5,785 bases of DNA. Origin: an uncultured Eubacteriales bacterium (GTDB taxonomy: Bacteria; Bacillota; Clostridia; Oscillospirales; UMGS1783). The stretch lies in assembly GCA_900555065.1 (NCBI GenBank), contig USJY01000102.1, forward strand, positions 1 through 5,785. The letters run 5' to 3'. This document shows positions 1-5,363 of the stretch, piece by piece. Position 1 is the first letter of the stretch; every line of letters begins with the position of its first letter. The translations under genes and the position numbers were made by a program. The notes below the pieces were generated by a model that was not told the origin of the DNA, did not search any database, and saw only the letters and a list, made by a program, of their open reading frames with translations.

Positions 1-503
1 ATTCCACCAACAATTCCTCCAGCCCGCCGTATATACAGATCAACTATGTCTCCGCTAAGGCCAACAGCTATCGCTCCATCTCGACAAATTTACCCAACTG
101 CTGGAGATACTCCATGCTGTATAATAACGGAACATACGAACCGCCTCTTTCCGGATTGTCTGATGAGAATCAGGAAGCCGCAAACCGTATAATATATAAT
201 ACACAATCTCACTTGCGCCAAAACGGATATCCCAACGCAACCGCCAGAGCAATCACCGGATGGACGGCTCCCATATATGACGGAGAATACAGGATCGCTT
301 TCAGATTTAGTGTTGATGGTGGTACTATCACGGCTGGTAACTACCACTTTATCTATGAACTTTCGACCGGGCAGTGGGCCGGAAAATACGCAAATCAGCA
401 ATCCTGGAACCATGGGTTTATCAACCCGAACCTGAACGAAGTCGGCCAGTGGGACGCTATGGCTACATCGAAAACATACTATATGGCAGTGAAACTATCC
501 TAA
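1..503 (+). CDS. Hypothetical protein, C-terminal part, 5'-truncated by window edge
   Basis: The frame that ends at the TAA at 501-503 stays open to the left edge (first full codon at position 3), so this is the last 166 residues of a longer protein. The ATG at 114 is internal. I do not recognise a named family. Visible features, numbered from the first full codon: a Ser/Asn/Pro-rich start that could be a linker, the motif LPNCWRYS with Cys33, and later NYHFIYELSTGQWAGK with His115. From memory, some secreted clostridial proteins combine an NC-x-YA helix with YHWYRQ...G-WSHK; the likeness suggests a Cys/His papain-like module, but this is inference and no activity is shown. The C-terminus is tyrosine-rich with no membrane anchor or sorting signal. 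The stop lies 13 bases before the lipoprotein gene, so the two are probably cotranscribed. The N-terminus, and any signal peptide, is outside the window. Confidence 0.72.
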   Translation, partial: STNNSSSPPYIQINYVSAKANSYRSISTNLPNCWRYSMLYNNGTYEPPLSGLSDENQEAANRIIYNTQSHLRQNGYPNATARAITGWTAPIYDGEYRIAFRFSVDGGTITAGNYHFIYELSTGQWAGKYANQQSWNHGFINPNLNEVGQWDAMATSKTYYMAVKLS

Positions 504-516
504 GGGGGGAATACTG

Positions 517-1566
517 ATGAAGAAGTTTTGTATATTGGCGCTTGTATGCTTACTTCTGTTCACCGCCTGCACGCGCGGGAACTATACTTCTGAATCCATC
601 ACATCAACCAGTGTCTCTTCCTCCGACTCGTCACCCCCTAAGGATGTTGTGATAGTGTGTTCCGGCGCAATAAATCATTATGTCCCTCGTCTATTGCGGC
701 TGGGTTTTTTTGAAAAAGCGTATGAATTACAGGAATATACCCCCATGACCAGCGGTTTACCCGAGGGGGCAATAATCGAACTGTATGAGGAATGGGCGCG
801 GGCAATCGACGCCAACAATGCACGAGGCGTTATTTTATGGATCGCAGATGAAACCGTATCAGAATTTTTGTCTAATCAACATGCAGACGGGGTGAAAATC
901 GTTATTCCCTACTTTGACGTCAGTGCCCTTAACGCCCCCAACGCTTCAGAGCTATCCGGCGGAACAATTGACGCAAACCCGATTTGCGACGAAGGAAAAA
1001 GACTTTCCGACGCAGCGGAATATATCGTAAACCGGCTTACACAAAACGGCGTCACTTCCGGAACCATTGCATTTCATGGAGACAGCTATTATCAGCCTGC
1101 ATTCCGGGGATACATAGAGGAAAACAGCAGCTTTACCGTTGTGGAAAGGCGCGTTGGTGATGGCATAGACAACACACCGACGATCCGCGACATGGTTGAT
1201 CACAACGATATCGTAGCTGTCTACAACCCACTGGCCACTCCCGATGAATGGGCGGCTGTTCTGGGGCAATCGCCAAAAGACGCCGGAATCGTCTATGTAG
1301 CTGGCACTGCAGGTGAAGACAATCTTCATGCGCTTATTGCAGGTGAAATAGACGCGATTGTATCAAGACCGTATTATGAGGCGGGCTATGTGGGGATGGA
1401 AATGCTGGACCGAATATTAAAGGGCGAGACCTTTGAGGGAGACGCATGGCAGCCTACGCTGCCTACCTATATTGTCACCGCGGATGGTACCGGCAAAAAC
1501 GGCCCGGATTTTTATCTCGACCAGTATGCCCGCGCCGAAGCATTGTTCGGTCCCGCCAATCAGTAG
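517..1566 (+). CDS. Substrate-binding lipoprotein, type 1 periplasmic-binding fold (sugar-type SBP)
   Basis: A 349-residue lipoprotein predicted to sit on the outer face of the membrane and bind a small solute, possibly a sugar. Residues 1-17 form a lipoprotein signal peptide (MKK, hydrophobic core) ending in LFTA-C with lipid-accepting Cys18; Phe at -3 is slightly off consensus. Residues 20-41 are a Ser/Thr-rich tether. From about 43 the layout follows the RbsB/Peripla_BP_4 type: first strand VVIVCSG, IDANNARGVILW (98-109), KIVIPYFDVSA (127-137), a hinge-proximal helix with D158-E-G, GTIAFHGDSYYQPAFRGY (182-199), and the diagnostic IAGEIDAIVSRPYYEAGYVG (274-293). Length is normal for the family. 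The start is supported by an AGGGGGGA ribosome binding site at 502-509. No permease or ATPase gene follows, so it is either an orphan binding protein serving a distant transporter or a sensor component. The ligand cannot be read from sequence. Confidence 0.88.
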   Translation: MKKFCILALVCLLLFTACTRGNYTSESITSTSVSSSDSSPPKDVVIVCSGAINHYVPRLLRLGFFEKAYELQEYTPMTSGLPEGAIIELYEEWARAIDANNARGVILWIADETVSEFLSNQHADGVKIVIPYFDVSALNAPNASELSGGTIDANPICDEGKRLSDAAEYIVNRLTQNGVTSGTIAFHGDSYYQPAFRGYIEENSSFTVVERRVGDGIDNTPTIRDMVDHNDIVAVYNPLATPDEWAAVLGQSPKDAGIVYVAGTAGEDNLHALIAGEIDAIVSRPYYEAGYVGMEMLDRILKGETFEGDAWQPTLPTYIVTADGTGKNGPDFYLDQYARAEALFGPANQ

Positions 1567-1683
1567 ATCCATGTATAACGGTGTAAAGTTGAATAAAAAT
1601 CCGACCTGTCCAACATCTGTTGAGTCTGATTGTTACCATTTTATCTATGACTGGGAAATATTTAAATATTATTTTGTAAAATG

Positions 1684-1688
1684 AAAGG
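1684..1688 (+). promoter_or_regulatory. Ribosome binding site favouring the start at 1702
   Basis: AAAGG lies 13 bases before the ATG at 1702 and inside the seven-codon extension that a start at 1681 would imply. Only T- and A-rich sequence precedes the ATG at 1681. This favours the shorter protein, though the spacing is long and the site is weak. Confidence 0.4.
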
Positions 1689-1701
1689 CCGGTGTATACA
1701 C

Positions 1702-2061
1702 ATGAAAAAAGAGGTTCTGAAGGATACTGTAGAAAAAACGCGCGCGCTGATCGACGCGCCGACGTGCAGCGCTGAAACGAAAGCGGCGGCGCAGCGCTGG
1801 CTTGCCGCAGTGGGGACCGAAGCTGAACAGGCGGAGACAAAGGCGTATATCGCCGAGCTGGAAGAGGATATTATGCCCATAGACTCCCTGATCGGTTTTG
1901 CCCGGTCTGCGCAGGGCGCGGCCTATTTCGGCGCGGAAACCGCTGCCGGAATCGCGGCGCATGCAGAGGAAATCAAGGCGGCGGGCGCGAAGTACTGCGA
2001 CTGCCCCGCCTGTGCGATTGTAGAGGCGATTCTGGCGAAAAAGGACGAATTGCTCGCATAA
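1702..2061 (+). CDS. Small conserved protein with C-terminal CxCxxC cluster
   Basis: A 119-residue acidic, alanine-rich and mostly helical protein, likely cytoplasmic: no signal peptide or membrane segment. It ends in KYCDCPAC (Cys99, Cys101, Cys104), and there is one more Cys at 22. The cluster could bind a metal or be redox active; that is inference. The stretch IAELEEDIMPIDSLIGFARS (50-69) looks like the conserved core. I recall short clostridial proteins of this type deposited as 'molecular chaperone Hsp90'; nothing here resembles the Hsp90 ATPase, so that name should not be used to infer function. An in-frame ATG at 1681 would add seven residues, but it has no ribosome binding site. The ATG at 1702 has AAAGG at 1684-1688, somewhat far away, and begins with a typical MKKE. 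The Dabb gene follows after 23 bases, suggesting an operon. Upstream is an AT-rich 135-base gap where a promoter could lie, but I see no clean -35/-10 pair. Confidence 0.83.
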   Translation: MKKEVLKDTVEKTRALIDAPTCSAETKAAAQRWLAAVGTEAEQAETKAYIAELEEDIMPIDSLIGFARSAQGAAYFGAETAAGIAAHAEEIKAAGAKYCDCPACAIVEAILAKKDELLA

Positions 2062-2064
2062 ACC

Positions 2065-2076
2065 AGGAGGAAGGAG
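2065..2076 (+). promoter_or_regulatory. Strong double ribosome binding site of the Dabb gene
   Basis: AGGAGGAAGGAG holds two overlapping Shine-Dalgarno matches; the second ends eight bases before the ATG at 2085. It is much stronger than the site of the preceding gene, which suggests that the Dabb protein is translated at a higher rate from the shared message. Confidence 0.75.
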
Positions 2077-2084
2077 ACGATCGT

Positions 2085-2390
2085 ATGATTCGGCACATCG
2101 TTATGTTCCGGTTTGCAGACCGGGCAGACGGCCGCACAAAGGCGGAAAATATGGAGCTTGCAAAGCAGAAGCTGATGGGGCTTTACGGCGTTGTTCCTAC
2201 GCTGCGGGCGATGGACGTCCGCTTCGCCTGCGCCAAGACGGACGAAACCAGCTTTGACTTTGTTCTGACCGCGGATTTTGACGACCGGGACGGGCTGGAG
2301 GCATACCGCGTTCATCCCGCCCACAGGGCGGTGAGCGCCTTTATGGGGGCGGTGCGCGAAGGGCGCGCCTGTGTGGACTTTGAGATCTGA
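2085..2390 (+). CDS. Dabb (stress-responsive A/B barrel) domain protein
   Basis: A 101-residue protein matching the Dabb family: a single dimeric alpha-beta (ferredoxin-like) barrel domain of about 100 residues. Seen here: the N-terminal strand MIRHIVMFRF with His4, the helix around ENMELAKQKLMGL, the strand SFDFVLTADFDD (56-67), and the signature LEAYRVHPAHRAV (71-83) with HPAH at 77-80, followed by a closing helix and a final strand ending in VDFEI. The whole protein is one domain, so it is complete. Family members include stress-induced proteins and small cyclases or heme-linked enzymes; most bacterial stand-alone members have no known reaction, and none can be assigned here. It is the second gene after the CxCxxC protein, with a strong ribosome binding site, and probably the last of that unit. 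Confidence 0.9.
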   Translation: MIRHIVMFRFADRADGRTKAENMELAKQKLMGLYGVVPTLRAMDVRFACAKTDETSFDFVLTADFDDRDGLEAYRVHPAHRAVSAFMGAVREGRACVDFEI

Positions 2391-2751
2391 ACAAGACCGG
2401 GACCTGCCGCTATACAGCGGAAACTATGCGCTTACGGCATCGGCACCGGCACCGGACGCCGGGCTGCGACATTGCGCCGCGGCCCGGCCATTTTGCCCGC
2501 GGCGCGGCCGGCGCTGAAAACGCATATATACTAGAACCGCTTTCGGGCTTCTCATACGAACAGGGCAGTCGGTCCCGGCGACGGGGCTTTTCTGTATCTG
2601 CCGCCGTCTGTGTACGCGCGCAGTACGCGTATAACACAATAAAACAAAAGCGCCCCGCCTTTTTAATTTTTCCGTAACGAAGGGATTGAAAACAAGTAAT
2701 CGGTACGGGATATTGCAGAAATATCTAAAACTAAATTTGAAGGAAACTGCA
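2391..2751. other. Gene-free, GC-rich, hairpin-rich stretch turning AT-rich before the tnpV remnant
   Basis: I find no credible gene here. From 2391 to about 2640 the sequence is very GC-rich, with a short GGCACC repeat near 2439-2455, a small hairpin (CCGCT 2407-2411 with AGCGG 2416-2420), and a nine-base GC-only inverted repeat (2474-2482 with 2497-2505). From about 2660 it becomes AT-rich. TTGAAA at 2686-2691 resembles a -35 box, but the best -10 partner (TATTGC at 2711) is weak and 19 bases away. GATATT/AATATC at 2709-2714 and 2720-2725 forms a small inverted repeat. An open frame at 2426-2677 has Arg/His-run composition typical of GC-rich noise. Confidence 0.5.
2571..2591 (+). terminator. 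Possible rho-independent terminator after the Dabb gene
   Basis: GGTCCCG (2571-2577) can pair with CGGGGCT (2582-2588), with two G-U pairs, around a GCGA tetraloop of GNRA type, and is followed by TTT. It lies 180 bases after the Dabb stop. The short T tract makes this only a candidate. A second T-rich stretch follows CGCCCCGCC at 2651-2670 without a close pairing partner. Confidence 0.35.
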
Positions 2752-3174
2752 ATGAAATCATGATTTTAGCAAATGGGCGGCACTTATACTCTGCAAGGTG
2801 ATTATTCTTTGCCGGGTCTTACCTTATCTGCCGAAGAAGAAGCATGGTTTCTCGGCGTTGTGAGGGCAACGGCGCTTGCGGTATATTCGACAGCATAAAC
2901 GGATACTTATACCAATCTACTGACAAGCGGAAAACTGAACGGCGCTCTTGCCGATATTGATAAGCAGGCGGGAAATTTGTTTTTTCGGCTGGTAGAGCAG
3001 ATGGCGAAGCGTGAAGGCGTGACCGAACAGCTAAAGGCGGAAAATCAGATGGCAGAGCATGAGGGTATGACCGAAAAGCGCAAAGCTGAACATCCGATGG
3101 AATGAGGCGAAAAGATGAATGCGCTGCGTGAAGCGGCGGCGGAAATTGTGAATACAGAAGTGATCTTCGTATAA
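2752..3174 (+). pseudogene. tnpV: Decayed TnpV-family transposon protein gene
   Basis: The translation rebuilds the small TnpV protein known from Tn4451-type and other clostridial elements. In one frame from ATG 2752: MKS, stop (TGA 2761), F, stop (TAG 2767), then QMGGTYTLQGDYSLPGLTL and SAEEE. After an extra base at about 2860 the next frame gives stop (TGA 2861, where the family has W), then GQRRLRYIRQHKRI. A missing base near 2905 returns to the first frame for YTNLLTSGKLNGALADIDKQ and RLVEQMAKREGVTEQLKAEN. A further TGA at 3103 stands where the family has W in MEW, and the remnant ends with ALREAAAEIVNTEVIFV and TAA 3172-3174. A ribosome binding site remains (AGGAA 2741-2745). It cannot be expressed as one protein. 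No other transposon gene survives in the window. Family recognition is from memory of the motifs and is strong; the role of TnpV in transposition is not well defined. Confidence 0.85.
3001..3096 (+). repeat. Imperfect 48-base tandem duplication inside the tnpV remnant
   Basis: Unit 3001-3048 and unit 3049-3096 match at 35 of 48 positions by my count, without gaps. They translate as MAKREGVTEQLKAENQ and MAEHEGMTEKRKAEHP. TnpV proteins as I recall them carry this segment once before MEW, so the second copy looks like a local duplication that has since diverged. Confidence 0.75.
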
Positions 3175-3233
3175 GAACGAAACAATGGTAAAGCTGAGAA
3201 AATGAACTTGTAACACTTTCAATCGCAAAATCA

Positions 3234-3261
3234 AGGGGCAAGGTATCGATACCCTGCCCCT
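3234..3261. repeat. 28-base near-perfect palindrome after the tnpV remnant
   Basis: The arms pair at 13 of 14 positions around the central GGTATC/GATACC (3242-3253), with one A-C mismatch at 3241/3254. It starts 60 bases after the tnpV stop. There is no T tract on either side, so it is not a normal terminator. It could be a decayed element end, a recombination or protein-binding site, or the stem of a structured transcript. Confidence 0.65.
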
Positions 3262-3273
3262 CGAAGTTTACAT

Positions 3274-3307
3274 CCTAAAAACGGCTTGAAATCAGACTTT
3301 TTCAGCC
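3274..3307 (-). terminator. Rho-independent terminator, second in line for the surface protein unit
   Basis: On the - strand GGCTGAAA pairs with TTTCAAGCC, with one bulged base, around a loop of about eight bases; then come G and five T. The stem spans 3283-3307 and the T tract is complementary to AAAAA at 3277-3281. It lies about 70 bases beyond the stop of the 662-residue gene and could act as a back-up terminator. Confidence 0.55.
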
Positions 3308-3331
3308 TCTAATTTTCTACGTCTGAGAGCG

Positions 3332-3364
3332 GAAAACAGCGCAGAGGGAATTCCTCTGCGCTGT
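3332..3364 (-). terminator. Hairpin terminator directly after the surface protein gene
   Basis: A perfect 12-base stem (3336-3347 with 3353-3364) encloses a five-base loop, GAATT. Read on the - strand, the stem ends about ten bases after the stop codon and is followed by TTT and then CC. The stem is strong but the T tract is short, so it may stop transcription only partly or mainly protect the 3' end. Confidence 0.6.
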
Positions 3365-3374
3365 AATTTCAATA

Positions 3375-5363
3375 CTACCTTGTACCACAATGACGCTTTC
3401 TGCGGTAAATTACAGTCGCGGCCAAAACGGTACAGGAAACCAACATAAGGCCAATCCAAAGGGCGATATTGCTGTCGTCGCCGGTCTGCGGTGACTGGGT
3501 ATTATTGTCGGTTGCCGAGGAGTCAGAATTTCCATTGTCTGATTCCGTCGGCTTGTAATTGGGATCAGCTGCGCCGCAGACGGTGCATTTGCCGTCCTTG
3601 TAATCGTGCGCGAGTTTCGGAATGGTCTCGCCTTTTTCAAGGATTTCCCCGCACACGGCGCACACCTTGTCGCCGGTGTAGCCCGCTTCAGTGCAGGTGG
3701 CGTCTTTCTGATTTTTCAGCTCGGTTTCGCCGTGCCCGGCGGCAGGAACAACTGTTTCTGTAAGTGTGATTTCTGCTATCGCATTTTCATCGCTGAAATA
3801 TTTGCCGCAGCTTTCGCAGTACCAATATGGAATATTTCCGTCCGCCGTACATGTGGCATCTTTTGCCTCTGTTTTTTTCAGATCGTGCTGCACAGTCAAG
3901 ACAGCAGGCGTACTTGTCGCTTTATCTGCATCGCCGGTAACTATGCAGCGGTACTGATAGCCGTTCATACTGATCGTCGCTTGTGGCGTGGTATATTCGG
4001 CGGCTTTTGCGTCGTCGATATCTGTCCAGCTCACACCGCCATCCGTGCTTTGCTGCCACTGATAGGTCAGGCTGCCGCCGGTAGCTTCCACGGCAAAGGC
4101 GGCGGCTTCCCCTTCGGTCACGGCTGTATCCTGCGGCTGGCCGATGATCTGCGGCCGCTCCGGGCGGGTGATGTCGATGGAGTAGTATATTTCATACACT
4201 CCGCTTATATATAAAAGAACTGTCTTTGTTTCTCCCGGCGCAAGAGAGATCGGATCGGTGCTCCACTCCGTTGCGTCGGAAGTTTTGAAAAGAACATAAT
4301 AGTCCAGACCATTATACATAAAAGTGTTTTCGGTGCCTTCCTGATATACCATCTCTAAGCCGAGCGGCGAGGAGAAGAGGAGGTCCTTCATCTGCACTTC
4401 TTCCACATCCAAGCCCACCGTCACCTTGCCGGTAAGGGCGGTTTCAGGCGTGAGACCAAAGGAATCAGGTTCATCCATAATGACATTTGCGCCGCATATT
4501 GTTTTGGGTACCAATTCATACAAATAAAAAAAGATATAGTTTCCGTCGTAGAAATTGGCGCTCCATGTTCCCCGCGCTTCCTCTTCAGGGCTGCTGAGCG
4601 TCCACTGCCCATCGGCAGCATCCGGCGCAAGGCGGGCAGAGTAGACCTTGCCTGCGGAAAAACCATTGGTAAAAACAGATGCAAGGGATACGGTGTCTGT
4701 CTTTCCGCCGTAAGTTATAGCGATATCGGGAGCGGTCCCCGGCACAAGGAGTCCTTCCGCCTGCCATGTTCCATCTTCCAGCTTCGTTACCGCGAGATGG
4801 ATGTCACCGGTAATCGTGGAGGCCTCGATTGAATTTAGATGATCACTGCCGCACTGATAGCCGGTTGCGGTGTTCCGTGCGGTCACTTCGACGGATGACC
4901 CATCTTCATATGTGCCAAGATCGATCACAAAGCTGACCTTGGCAAGCTGAGAGCTGAACTCCAATGGCACGATCGGGTCGTATGTAGAGCCTGTCCCCGC
5001 AGCCGTCCAGCAATCGATGGCGGCGAGATTGCTCTGGTCGGTAAGGGAAACGGTCTCTTTGCCATTTTCTGCATAAGGAGTACCGGCATAGACAGTTTTC
5101 ACTTCTGTATCATTAAAAAAAATAGACTTATCTACAGGAAGCAGGACATTTTCGCTCCCCATCTTTGTATACTGATAGGGAATATTCGAGTGATCCGCAC
5201 CGGTAATCCAGACAACGGTTCCCTCCGGCGGTTCCACATTTTCGGCTTGCGGGCTATTGACGGCTGCCGTACCGTTATCCACCGGCTCGGCAAAGGCCGA
5301 GACCGGAAGCAGCCCAAGGCACAGCGCGAGAATGCATATCATGCTTAAAAATCGTTTCTTCAT
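3375..5363 (-). CDS. Sortase-anchored surface protein: fimbrillin-like part, Ig-like domain, Cys-pair repeats, PQTGD anchor
   Basis: A 662-residue secreted protein predicted to be fixed to the cell wall. Residues 1-25 are a signal peptide (MKKRF, hydrophobic core, cut after AFA). Residues 26-400 are beta-rich; within them LEFSSQLAKVSFVIDLG (134-150), LVPGTAPDIAITYGG (206-220) and FSAGKVYSARLAP (235-247) have the spacing of fimbrillin/Mfa-like proteins, an inference. Residues 402-491 are an Ig-like domain (IIGQP, VTEGEAAAFAV, YQWQQSTDGGVSWTDI, GYQYRC, LTV). Residues 493-596 hold Cys-pair repeats: C505, C516-x2-C519; C557, C568-x2-C571; and a short copy, C593-x2-C596, each linked to a His. Residues 600-624 are a Ser/Asp/Asn spacer; then PQTGD (625-629), a membrane helix (633-653) and RRKR. 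The sorting signal is complete, so a sortase encoded elsewhere should anchor it. AAGGAGG (complement of 5371-5377) lies seven bases before the ATG. The start overlaps the stop of the regulator gene by four bases. Likely role: adhesion or a pilus-like structure; not proven. Confidence 0.88.
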   Translation of the reverse strand: MKKRFLSMICILALCLGLLPVSAFAEPVDNGTAAVNSPQAENVEPPEGTVVWITGADHSNIPYQYTKMGSENVLLPVDKSIFFNDTEVKTVYAGTPYAENGKETVSLTDQSNLAAIDCWTAAGTGSTYDPIVPLEFSSQLAKVSFVIDLGTYEDGSSVEVTARNTATGYQCGSDHLNSIEASTITGDIHLAVTKLEDGTWQAEGLLVPGTAPDIAITYGGKTDTVSLASVFTNGFSAGKVYSARLAPDAADGQWTLSSPEEEARGTWSANFYDGNYIFFYLYELVPKTICGANVIMDEPDSFGLTPETALTGKVTVGLDVEEVQMKDLLFSSPLGLEMVYQEGTENTFMYNGLDYYVLFKTSDATEWSTDPISLAPGETKTVLLYISGVYEIYYSIDITRPERPQIIGQPQDTAVTEGEAAAFAVEATGGSLTYQWQQSTDGGVSWTDIDDAKAAEYTTPQATISMNGYQYRCIVTGDADKATSTPAVLTVQHDLKKTEAKDATCTADGNIPYWYCESCGKYFSDENAIAEITLTETVVPAAGHGETELKNQKDATCTEAGYTGDKVCAVCGEILEKGETIPKLAHDYKDGKCTVCGAADPNYKPTESDNGNSDSSATDNNTQSPQTGDDSNIALWIGLMLVSCTVLAATVIYRRKRHCGTR
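3477..3491 (-). other. Sortase recognition motif PQTGD of the surface protein
   Basis: These bases encode PQTGD in the context SPQTGDDSN, a variant of LPXTG common in clostridia, with Pro in place and Gln at X. Cleavage would fall between Thr627 and Gly628. A 21-residue hydrophobic helix and a basic tail follow directly, as in functional cell wall sorting signals. Confidence 0.85.

Noticed and set aside
1433..1684. 83-codon + strand frame overlapping the end of the lipoprotein gene
   Set aside because: The first half is a shadow of the lipoprotein gene and there is no ribosome binding site. Only the last part is of interest as a possible remnant, reported separately.
1681..2061. Longer start (ATG 1681) for the CxCxxC protein
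   Set aside because: There is only A/T-rich sequence before it and no Shine-Dalgarno match; the extra residues MKGRCIH look untypical, while ATG 1702 begins MKKE with AAAGG upstream.
2426..2677. Open frame of 83 codons on the + strand
   Set aside because: It starts with alternating Arg/His codons from a GC-rich simple repeat, lacks a ribosome binding site and resembles no family; it looks like an open frame by base composition.
2752..3174. UGA read as tryptophan, since two TGA codons in the tnpV frame stand where the family has Trp
   Set aside because: The same frame also has TAG, a TGA at a Leu position and a frameshift pair; intact genes here use TGG for Trp and TGA as true stop (2388-2390 and 5360-5362). 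Simple decay explains it.
2819..3241. 140-codon - strand frame across the tnpV remnant
   Set aside because: It is antisense to recognisable TnpV coding sequence, has low-complexity Ser/Pro/Arg composition and no ribosome binding site.
3606..4214. 202-codon + strand frame opposite the surface protein gene
   Set aside because: It lies wholly antisense to a well-supported gene with clear domains; its Cys/Phe/Arg-rich product matches nothing and no start signal is present.
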